DNA of 40,269 nt from a virus. Every line of letters begins with the position of its first letter. Positions within the stretch are counted from its first letter, which is position 1. The translations under genes and the position numbers were made by a program. Below are positions 34,848-40,269 of the stretch, piece by piece. The notes under the pieces were generated by a model, which was not told the origin of the DNA, searched no databases, and was given only the letters and a program-made list of their open reading frames with translations. Where the stretch lies: positions 1-40,269 of the IMG/VR virus record IMGVR_UViG_3300034272_001940; one strand, written 5' to 3'.

Positions 34848-36050
34848 TTATTCATTGTCCACCCGCTGCTGCATGCGCCAGGGTCCAGCGCCATGCAGAT
34901 ATCGAGTCTCGTCAACACGGGTCTGGCTGCTGAGATTCTTGCCAATCACGCCCAGAACACCAAGACGCCAATCAAAGTCAGGATTGTCCCAGGCGCGAAA
35001 TATCAGGCTGCGCAGATGTGCATCAAACCCATTGGCCCATTCCAGTGCAAACGTCTTGCGATCGGTTCCAAACCGCTTGCGCACAGTCTGGTAGTTGAGA
35101 TTCCACCCAGCTGCTGTATCCTGAACACCCTGCCAGAATTCACGCTCATACACTTCAATACGAGCCAGATCTTCCTGAGGCAGGAAAGCCTTGACGTCAT
35201 CCAGCTTCTCAGTGAGCATGAGCTCAATCAGGTTCTTCTCCTGCATGAGCGCATCCTTGGCGCGGTGGATTCGCACATATTCATCGGCTTTGATTTTGAG
35301 ACGATATCCATTGGAAAACCAAATCACCCACCCTTCTTGATTTCGCAAATCTTTTGTGGATTCAACCAAATGACGCATATTGGTAATGGTACCAGGATAT
35401 CTCTTGACCACATCAATTTGATAATCCACAGCAAGTTCCAACATCATCTCCAAGGGGAGATATTCACCAGTTGCGACACTCCTGATTGCCAACAACACCA
35501 ACCTGTCTTGGGGGTGGTCAATCACAATGGGTTGTTGGCGAGAACACCATTCCATAAGAGGCACGAGCCCATTGGCGAGCAAATCTTGGAAGAAACAGTG
35601 ATAATTGCCGCGTTTTTGAACCCATATTTCTGGCTGTAGAGAAATATCAGTGATCCCCATCTTGGTCCCAAGTCGGTAAGTGCCATCTTGCATGGGAATT
35701 GGCCGAACAAGTGAACCATCCATTTTTTCAAGGATCACATGTGGCCTGCTTATGTCAACATGCTCAATCCTAGTCTCCTCTATCTCATTGAGATTCATAA
35801 ATTTCTCAAAACCAGGAGAAATCACGTCACCTTTGAGATTGAATATCAAACCACGGCATTGCCTGCGCAATCCCCACAAATATGCAGTGTGTGCGTCAAG
35901 GGCCTTGTGAGGGTCTGGAAACACATCGGTTCCCATTTGCCTATAATTGATGATGCGACCATACTCACGATCAGCCACGAAAAATGCATCAGAGCCTTGG
36001 ATTGCTTCCAAATAGGGCTCGATTCGATTGCTATAGGGTAGGTCTCTCAT
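34848..36050 (-). CDS. rnlA: RNA ligase, T4 Rnl1 family
   Basis: A 400-residue protein; T4 Rnl1 has 374. Nucleotidyltransferase motifs are present in order: RRQCRGLIF (about 62-70), the adenylated lysine in motif I K109-M-D-G-S, motif III around E167 (LMEWCSRQQPIVID), motif IV EGWVIWF (239-245) and motif V KIK (252-254). The enzyme joins 5'-phosphate and 3'-hydroxyl RNA ends using ATP; in T4 it repairs tRNA cut by a host anticodon nuclease, with Pnkp preparing the ends. Here a Pnkp-like phosphatase lies at 27937-29121. The gene has its own strong promoter (36074-36101) and AGAGGA before the ATG, so it is probably early. A broken copy of its 5' end lies just upstream. Confidence 0.92.
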   Translation of the reverse strand: MRDLPYSNRIEPYLEAIQGSDAFFVADREYGRIINYRQMGTDVFPDPHKALDAHTAYLWGLRRQCRGLIFNLKGDVISPGFEKFMNLNEIEETRIEHVDISRPHVILEKMDGSLVRPIPMQDGTYRLGTKMGITDISLQPEIWVQKRGNYHCFFQDLLANGLVPLMEWCSRQQPIVIDHPQDRLVLLAIRSVATGEYLPLEMMLELAVDYQIDVVKRYPGTITNMRHLVESTKDLRNQEGWVIWFSNGYRLKIKADEYVRIHRAKDALMQEKNLIELMLTEKLDDVKAFLPQEDLARIEVYEREFWQGVQDTAAGWNLNYQTVRKRFGTDRKTFALEWANGFDAHLRSLIFRAWDNPDFDWRLGVLGVIGKNLSSQTRVDETRYLHGAGPWRMQQRVDNE

Positions 36051-36073
36051 AACTTTCCTCTTTCAACAAGTGA

Positions 36074-36101
36074 ATAATAGCATTTATCACAATTTTGTCA
36101 A
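36074..36101 (-). promoter_or_regulatory. Strong sigma70 promoter of RNA ligase
   Basis: Minus strand: TTGACA (36101-36096), 16-base spacer ending in TGC (extended -10), TATTAT (36079-36074). The predicted start is near 36067, 17 bases before the ATG. Confidence 0.8.
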
Positions 36102-36164
36102 TCTTAAAAGGTTGGTATGGTATTAAATAAAAGTGCAGTTCACGCATGCTGGCACTGCCACCGG

Positions 36165-36315
36165 CGGTGTGCACCTCAGGGAACATGTCAGGACCCATCT
36201 GCACATAGTTTACAACGGTGCCCTAGTCACGCTGGGCCACGATGAATCCATCAACACCGTCAATGGCTTGCAGCACCTGATCCAGGTGATCTATATAGGG
36301 AAACTTGTAGTGCAT
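36165..36315 (-). pseudogene. Remnant of a second RNA ligase 5' end, interrupted by an amber codon
   Basis: From the ATG at 36315 the frame reads MHYKFPYIDHLDQVLQAIDG, then VDGFIVAQRD, then TAG (36225-36223), then GTVVNYVQMGPDMFPEVH. The intact ligase begins MRDLPYSNRIEPYLEAIQGS, then DAFFVADREY, GRIINYRQMGTDVFPDPH. The alignment is continuous and the amber falls where the intact gene has tyrosine. Similarity ends after about 48 codons; the rest of the gene is absent. The remnant has AGGA before its ATG and its own consensus promoter. It fills most of the 355-base stretch 36051-36405, whose other content is the two promoters. It is either debris of a duplication and deletion, or a retained leader with a regulatory use. 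Confidence 0.8.
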
Positions 36316-36344
36316 GATCCTAGCTCTTCTTCAATTACCTGTGC

Positions 36345-36372
36345 ATTATAGCATGATCTGCATGGGTGTCAA
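36345..36372 (-). promoter_or_regulatory. Consensus sigma70 promoter before the ligase remnant
   Basis: Minus strand: TTGACA (36372-36367), 16-base spacer ending in TGC, TATAAT (36350-36345). Both hexamers are perfect and an extended -10 is present. Transcripts would cross the remnant and continue into the intact ligase. Confidence 0.8.
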
Positions 36373-36405
36373 CCAATTTTTGCCACAATTAGAGTCTAGT
36401 TGACG

Positions 36406-36978
36406 TTAGGCCTTGACATATCCAATGGGCAAGCCCTGAGCATCAGGAGCCACAGTGTAGATGTGCCCTGTGTCTTCTCGCACCAAGAATCCACCCTGTT
36501 GCACCTCTTGCTGACCCCAGTTGGTCTCAATGGTTGTGCCTGCCAGTGCCACATCATCCACACTCACCATCTCAACTGGAGAGATTTTGACATAAAATGG
36601 CATGTGAGAGGCATCAATGTTCAAATGCTGTAGCACCGCCAAACTGGGAATCTTGCTGCGCGACTTGGCGTCCGTGGGAAGCTCTCCTGTGAACTTCACA
36701 TACTTGCTCTTGACCACAAGGGGATTGGCAATGTAGATATCAGGGGAAATGTCCTTGCTGTTCCACTGAAACACCACATAGCCATTTTCTTGATAGTTTT
36801 GATCATAACTGGTTTTGTCAACTGCACCAGCTAGCTGCTGGATTTGGGCGGCCACGTCAGGGCCCACCATCCTGTCCAATTGCTGGAAAGGCACCAAGGC
36901 AACTGGTGTGTTCTTGATGAACTGGAGAGGTTCTCCCCTGGAGTAAATCTTTGTGAGCTCAGCCTGAGTTATGGACAT
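36406..36978 (-). CDS. Hypothetical protein
   Basis: A 190-residue protein starting MSITQAELTKIYSRGEPLQF. It is mixed alpha/beta, with a beta-rich C-terminus (GGFLVREDTGHIYTVAPDAQ, then GLPIGYV) that looks like a small barrel or a substrate-binding sheet. No family is recognised. AAAGGA lies about 10 bases before the ATG, and a near-consensus promoter lies at 37037-37065, so the gene is probably an early transcription unit of its own. Confidence 0.65.
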   Translation of the reverse strand: MSITQAELTKIYSRGEPLQFIKNTPVALVPFQQLDRMVGPDVAAQIQQLAGAVDKTSYDQNYQENGYVVFQWNSKDISPDIYIANPLVVKSKYVKFTGELPTDAKSRSKIPSLAVLQHLNIDASHMPFYVKISPVEMVSVDDVALAGTTIETNWGQQEVQQGGFLVREDTGHIYTVAPDAQGLPIGYVKA

Positions 36979-37025
36979 ATCTTATGCTTCCTTTATTGAG
37001 TTGTTGTGGCTCTACCTATGTCTAC

Positions 37026-37045
37026 CTGTATCTTTGACTATACAG
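37026..37045. promoter_or_regulatory. Palindrome overlapping a -10 box (possible operator)
   Basis: CTGTAT-8 bases-ATACAG is a perfect 6-bp inverted repeat that overlaps the TATAGT -10 element of the promoter at 37037-37065, the usual place for a repressor site. It could also form a weak leader hairpin. Confidence 0.3.
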
Positions 37046-37065
37046 ATACCTGATGGGATTGTCAA
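37037..37065 (-). promoter_or_regulatory. Sigma70-type promoter of the 36406-36978 gene
   Basis: Minus strand: TTGACA (37065-37060), 17-base spacer, TATAGT (37042-37037). The predicted start is about 50 bases before the ATG at 36978. Confidence 0.75.
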
Positions 37066-37072
37066 CCTATTC

Positions 37073-37477
37073 TTAGACATCCATCCAATGAGGATTGGTT
37101 TTCTGCTGATACCATTCAAACTTTTCGCGGCCAACTACACGGATAATCTCCTGTTCAATGCGATTGATTTCCTGTTCATCAGCATCCTGCTGCCGCATGT
37201 TCTCCAACACCTGTTCATAGTAACTGGCTCCACTCAGCACACGTTCCAGCTCAACCTTGTTGCGGGTTCGGCAATCTGCAATGATCAACTCACCCTTCTT
37301 GTTGACCCTCACTTCACAAGTGAAGTTATAGCCACCAGGTACTCTCCTGCCCAGGGCTTCACAATAATTTCGAATTGCATCCTTGGCTTGGTTCAGCTTG
37401 TCAACTGCTGCCTGCATTTCAGTTAGCACTGCTGCACGCACCTGCGCCTTGATCTGCTTGTCCGCGATAGTAGACAT
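37073..37477 (-). CDS. Hypothetical protein, mainly helical
   Basis: A 134-residue protein. Residues about 1-40 are a Lys/Gln/Ala-rich helix (IKAQVRAAVLTEMQAAVDKL), followed by a beta hairpin (GGYNFTCEVRVNKKGELIIA) and a C-terminal Glu/Gln-rich helix ending near FEWYQQKTNPHW. The arrangement suggests a small oligomeric protein. No family is recognised. CAGGA precedes the ATG, and a promoter lies at 37515-37543. Confidence 0.65.
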   Translation of the reverse strand: MSTIADKQIKAQVRAAVLTEMQAAVDKLNQAKDAIRNYCEALGRRVPGGYNFTCEVRVNKKGELIIADCRTRNKVELERVLSGASYYEQVLENMRQQDADEQEINRIEQEIIRVVGREKFEWYQQKTNPHWMDV

Positions 37478-37514
37478 GGTATCATATCCTGGATGTGTGT
37501 TATTTGTGAATCAC

Positions 37515-37543
37515 ACAATACAACAGCTTGTCAGCTTTGTCAA
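37515..37543 (-). promoter_or_regulatory. Sigma70-type promoter of the 37073-37477 gene
   Basis: Minus strand: TTGACA (37543-37538), 17-base spacer, TATTGT (37520-37515, 4 of 6). The predicted start is about 30 bases before the ATG. Confidence 0.55.
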
Positions 37544-37552
37544 ACAAAAATT

Positions 37553-37820
37553 TTATGCCCAAGCCAACAGGAATCTATCAGCATCCTCCTTGTTGAGGAA
37601 CAGCCAAATATTTCCCCCACTGTAGGTCCAGGTATGATGACGTTGACCCACCTGATCTTCCAACCAATCTCTAGCCAGCTCCAAATCCCAGACTGGGATT
37701 GGAGATAATAACCTTATAGGGCAGATGATCTGATGAAAAATCTTTGTCTAGCACTTTCCATAGATCATCACCCAGAAAGTACTCACCCAAATCAACGTTT
37801 ATGGTAACTTTCACACTCAT
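37553..37820 (-). pseudogene. Family A small protein gene with a +1 frameshift
   Basis: From the ATG at 37820 the frame gives MSVKVTINVDLGEYFLGDDL and continues to about residue 43 before a stop at codon 50. One base later, the shifted frame continues sensibly: VWDLELARDWLEDQVGQ, then WTYSGGNIWLFLNKEDADRF and LLAWA, stopping at 37553. The end matches the F-x-x-A-W family (32888-33139, 38581-38841). The two frames join near CCC-A at 37693-37697; removing one C would restore an 88-residue protein. It may be a real mutation, a sequencing or assembly error, or a +1 frameshift. A good promoter lies upstream (37867-37894), so the gene was recently functional. Confidence 0.7.
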
Positions 37821-37866
37821 TTTTGATCACAGTTCAAACAGAGATTGTTGCATGATATTACAAATG

Positions 37867-37894
37867 ACTATAAGGCAAGGTGTTGGTATGTCAA
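37867..37894 (-). promoter_or_regulatory. Sigma70-type promoter of the frameshifted gene
   Basis: Minus strand: TTGACA (37894-37889), 16-base spacer, TATAGT (37872-37867). It lies in the divergent gap before the plus-strand methyltransferase; a weaker plus-strand TATAAG overlaps the same bases. Confidence 0.7.
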
Positions 37895-37936
37895 ACAAAA
37901 TATTGAATTGGATGAGGATAATTCACACAATCAATA

Positions 37937-38596
37937 ATGAGCAATGTCAATCCCATGCTGATCAGCTATCAACCCATGCAAATGGCAATAGAACAAACCT
38001 TGGAAAAAATCTACCACATGCGAGAGATCAATCCCAATTATAGTGTGATTGATCTGGGAGGACACATGGGCGGATGGAGTTGGCCAGTGTGTGATCTGGT
38101 GGTGGATATTCAAAGCAATCCCACTGACAAAACCATACCCTTGGACTTGTGTGTGCCCTCAGATTGGAACCAACTGTTGAGAGTTGTGGAACAGAGGGGG
38201 CAAAAATTTGATTTTGCCATCTGCACTCACACTCTAGAGGATCTTTATGATCCCATTATCACTTTGCGTAGACTGCCTCTTGTAGCTCATGCAGGAATCA
38301 TCAGCATGCCCAGCCTGAGAACAGAACTCAGCCATGTGGAAAACTATCATTGGCTGGGATATATCCATCATCGTTGGATTTTTGATCAAGTGGATGGACG
38401 CATGTTGGTGATGCCCAAACTGCCATTCCTGGAACAGCGATACCAACAAAGGGTTGCGTTTGATCCTCAGATAGCTGAAATTTGTTATCAGTGGCAGCAT
38501 TCTCTGGATTTTGAAATCATCAGCAACAATTTCTTCCCCAGTGCAGAAGCCATTGTCAACATGTATGACCAGGCTATTCATCAAGCACTCTCCTGA
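37937..38596 (+). CDS. SAM-dependent methyltransferase-like protein
   Basis: A 219-residue protein with a class I methyltransferase layout: glycine loop VIDLGGHMGGW (37-47), an acidic strand end VVDI (D57) for the ribose hydroxyls, and FDFAICTHTLEDLYDP (91-106) in the position of the catalytic-side strand, as in type 11/SAM-binding domains. There is no target-recognition domain and no DNA-methylase DPPY/NPPY motif, so a small molecule, sugar or RNA is a likelier substrate than DNA bases. It is the only plus-strand gene in this block and converges on 38581-38841, overlapping it by 16 bases. A start at residue 7 is also possible; no clear Shine-Dalgarno sequence is seen. Confidence 0.75.
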   Translation: MSNVNPMLISYQPMQMAIEQTLEKIYHMREINPNYSVIDLGGHMGGWSWPVCDLVVDIQSNPTDKTIPLDLCVPSDWNQLLRVVEQRGQKFDFAICTHTLEDLYDPIITLRRLPLVAHAGIISMPSLRTELSHVENYHWLGYIHHRWIFDQVDGRMLVMPKLPFLEQRYQQRVAFDPQIAEICYQWQHSLDFEIISNNFFPSAEAIVNMYDQAIHQALS

Positions 38597-38841
38597 ACAC
38601 CACCCCAGGTTACCAAAAAAGCTGTGGCATGTTCCTGATGCATGAACTGCCAACACCAGACTTTGGGGTTGGGTGGTGAACTGAGGTTGGCCTTCCAGCT
38701 GACATTCCACAATTTGTGGTGACCTCTAGAGTCTCCCACATAAGTTTGACACCATATAAACATGGCTATCCAGTTTTGTGCCTGTGCAGCCACAAGCACC
38801 TGGTGGGGAAGTGGAGGAGAGCAAGATGTGGGATCAGTCAA
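38581..38841 (-). CDS. Small protein with C-terminal F-x-x-T-W motif (family A)
   Basis: An 86-residue protein. Its C-terminal [16 protein letters not shown] matches EFWFKNPDSATTFILAWG of 32888-33139 and FLNKEDADRFLLAWA of 37553-37820. The N-terminal part is Pro/Gln/Ala-rich, with several tryptophans ([26 protein letters not shown]). It overlaps the prs stop by 8 bases, so it is probably translated from the prs transcript. Its 3' end overlaps the convergent methyltransferase gene. The function is unknown. Confidence 0.6.
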   Translation of the reverse strand: MTDPTSCSPPLPHQVLVAAQAQNWIAMFIWCQTYVGDSRGHHKLWNVSWKANLSSPPNPKVWCWQFMHQEHATAFLVTWGGVQESA

Positions 38842-39766
38842 ACAAGCTGCTCACACTCTTTTCATTGCTGATTCTGTCCATGGCATCTGCAATCAGGCTG
38901 CTCACATTTAGTTGTCTTATGTTCATTGCACTGTCAACCATAGGTGTGGCTTGAATGGTATTTGTAACTGTTAAAAATTCAATGTTACTGTCTTGTATCC
39001 TCAAAGAAGCTTCACCACTTAAAACGCCATGAGTAACATACACACTACAGCTTAATGCACCCTTGTTAAGTAGTGCAGCAGCCGCATTGATAAGTGTGCC
39101 GCCAGAATCCACAATATCATCTACAATGATGCAATCGCGTCCTGCAACATCTCCCACGATGTTGACCACCTCACTTTGGCCAGCACGTGGACGACGTTTG
39201 TCGATGATGGCCAGATCTGAATGGATTCGGGTGGCAATGTTTCTGGCACGCACCACTCCTCCCACGTCAGGACTGACAATCATCACATTCCTGTTTTCAT
39301 ATGTTTTCTGAATATGTTTGGCAAAAATGGGTGCAGCATACAAGTTGTCCACAGGAATATCAAAAAATCCCTGTATCTGACCAGCATGCAAGTCCAGGGT
39401 CAGCACACGATCAGCACCAGCATGGGTGATGAGGTTGGCCACCAGTTTGGCACTGATGGGTGTTCTGGGACCACTTTTGCGATCCTGCCTGGCATAACCA
39501 AAATAGGGGATCACGGCTGTGACTCTACGAGCACTGCTGCGACGCAGAGCATCCAAGGTGAGCAACAATTCCATAAGATGATCATTGGCTGGATAACTGG
39601 TGCTTTGAATCACAAATACATCTTCGCCTCTGATGTTTTCATGAATTTCCACACTCACTTCACTGTCGGGAAATCTCTTGACAGTTGTCTTGACAAGTTT
39701 TTGACCCAGATGATCAGCAATTTCCTGGGCCAGAGGCAAGTTGCTGTTACAGGCAACGATTTTCAT
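38834..39766 (-). CDS. prs: Ribose-phosphate pyrophosphokinase (PRPP synthetase)
   Basis: A 310-residue protein of normal family length, complete: ATP-site loop [17 protein letters not shown] (91-107), [11 protein letters not shown] (125-135) and PRPP loop DDIVDSGGT (216-224). It makes PRPP from ribose 5-phosphate and ATP, feeding purine, pyrimidine and NAD synthesis. The sequence around [18 protein letters not shown] reads like alphaproteobacterial Prs rather than the gammaproteobacterial form, which is my main host clue; acquisition from such a host is inferred. Together with ThyX it points to phage support of nucleotide supply. It has its own promoter (39796-39824) and CAGGAGC before the ATG. 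Some phage Prs-like enzymes act on ADP-ribose to rebuild NAD; the conserved active site here favours the ordinary reaction. Confidence 0.95.
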   Translation of the reverse strand: MKIVACNSNLPLAQEIADHLGQKLVKTTVKRFPDSEVSVEIHENIRGEDVFVIQSTSYPANDHLMELLLTLDALRRSSARRVTAVIPYFGYARQDRKSGPRTPISAKLVANLITHAGADRVLTLDLHAGQIQGFFDIPVDNLYAAPIFAKHIQKTYENRNVMIVSPDVGGVVRARNIATRIHSDLAIIDKRRPRAGQSEVVNIVGDVAGRDCIIVDDIVDSGGTLINAAAALLNKGALSCSVYVTHGVLSGEASLRIQDSNIEFLTVTNTIQATPMVDSAMNIRQLNVSSLIADAMDRISNEKSVSSLFD

Positions 39767-39795
39767 TTTTATTGAGCTCCTGCGGCTGTACGCAT

Positions 39796-39824
39796 ATTAT
39801 ATGACCTTACTGGGGGCTTCACAA
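39796..39824 (-). promoter_or_regulatory. Sigma70-type promoter of prs
   Basis: Minus strand: TTGTGA (39824-39819), 17-base spacer, perfect TATAAT (39801-39796). The predicted start is about 23 bases before the ATG at 39766. It begins right after the stop of the upstream gene. Confidence 0.65.
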
Positions 39825-39825
39825 A

Positions 39826-40269
39826 TTACATCAAACGTTCAATCAGATTCCCTTGTGGACTAGTGTAACTGGCTTTAATATGCCAGACGTTTGCGACTTG
39901 TGCTGGATCAAATAGCATGGTATTGATGGAAACATGCCCTCTTGTGTGACGATCCATTTGCCATACAATTTGAGACTGATCTTTCAAGGCTGTCATGTCA
40001 ATCAGTTTGATCTGATCATTGGCTCTGCCATATCTACCAGTGAGTATGCCACCCTGGCCATTTGACAATTCCACCACAGCATTGTGATCACAATCCACAC
40101 ATTGGTCAATCTGATCAGCAAATTCATGAGTCTCCAAGGTCATGAGAGGCACATGTGTAAATTTATCCACACAGCTCATGAACACTCTGGCATTGACTTG
40201 AACTGTATCTGAATCCCTCAAATATTGATTGAGCAGTTGCTCACTTTCAGCTAGAGTAAGTTGATCTCG
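39826..40269 (-). CDS. Hypothetical protein, partial (cut at right window edge)
   Basis: The minus-strand frame is open from the window edge to the TAA at 39826-39828, showing the last 147 residues. The internal TTG at 40219-40221 is not needed as a start. The visible part is mostly beta (VVELSNGQGGILTGRYGRAN, then MDRHTRGHVSINTMLFDPAQ), with CVDKFTHVPLM and QCVDCDHN containing three cysteines. No family is recognised. Confidence 0.65.
   Translation of the reverse strand, partial: RDQLTLAESEQLLNQYLRDSDTVQVNARVFMSCVDKFTHVPLMTLETHEFADQIDQCVDCDHNAVVELSNGQGGILTGRYGRANDQIKLIDMTALKDQSQIVWQMDRHTRGHVSINTMLFDPAQVANVWHIKASYTSPQGNLIERLM

Noticed and set aside
1-40269. tRNA or rRNA genes
   Set aside because: The gaps over 50 bases were read on both strands and no cloverleaf or T-loop GGTTCRA-type sequence with an acceptor stem was found; a dedicated tRNA scan would settle it.

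Overview
The window looks like part of the genome of a tailed phage of the T4-like (contractile-tail) superfamily, probably marine and probably infecting an alphaproteobacterium. The phage assignment rests on the adjacent baseplate genes gp25 and gp6, a giant structural gene, tail-fibre and adhesin genes, and accessory genes typical of large myoviruses (thyX, T4-type RNA ligase, BCS1-like AAA ATPase, HNH nucleases). The host guess rests on the ribose-phosphate pyrophosphokinase, which reads like the alphaproteobacterial form. No rRNA, tRNA or CRISPR array was seen.

Layout. 1-1416 (minus): two related proteins with ADP-ribosyltransferase-like motifs, the first cut by the window edge. 1493-24973 (plus): the late tail module: gp25, a mobile HNH cassette inserted at the 5' end of gp6, gp6, a 4354-residue baseplate/tail protein filling a third of the window, a 43-residue mini-protein, a virion protein, a fibre protein and two tandem glycine-rich adhesins, mostly packed with 1-10 base gaps or start/stop overlaps. 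24982-29358 (minus): thyX, a gene whose ribosome binding site lies in a long hairpin, two hypotheticals, an HNH nuclease, a Pnkp-like phosphatase with a degenerate kinase half and a small membrane protein. 29417-31398 (plus): a secreted or anchored small protein and a 530-residue unknown, closed by a bidirectional terminator. 31426-40269 (minus, except one methyltransferase at 37937-38596): the early-type region, with an AAA ATPase, many small unknowns, RNA ligase 1, gene remnants, prs and a partial gene at the right edge. At least six near-consensus sigma70 promoters sit in this last region.

How the parts fit. Plus-strand genes build the baseplate and the host-recognition tip. Minus-strand genes supply nucleotides (ThyX, Prs) and RNA repair (2',3'-phosphatase-like protein plus RNA ligase). 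TAAATA-type sites resembling T4 late promoters occur before late genes, while TTGACA/TATAAT promoters occur in the 32-40 kb region, so the two blocks are probably expressed at different times.

Most unusual points: (1) the HNH cassette leaves a 12-codon relic of the original gp6 start and supplies a new start that encodes almost the same ten residues with almost entirely different codons; (2) the HNH reading frame is split exactly at a U UUU UUA slippery heptamer; (3) a hairpin buries a Shine-Dalgarno sequence with a late-promoter-like motif in its loop, the logic known from T4 late genes; (4) an amber-interrupted remnant of a second RNA ligase 5' end lies behind a consensus promoter; (5) the phosphatase partner of the ligase has lost its kinase P-loop.
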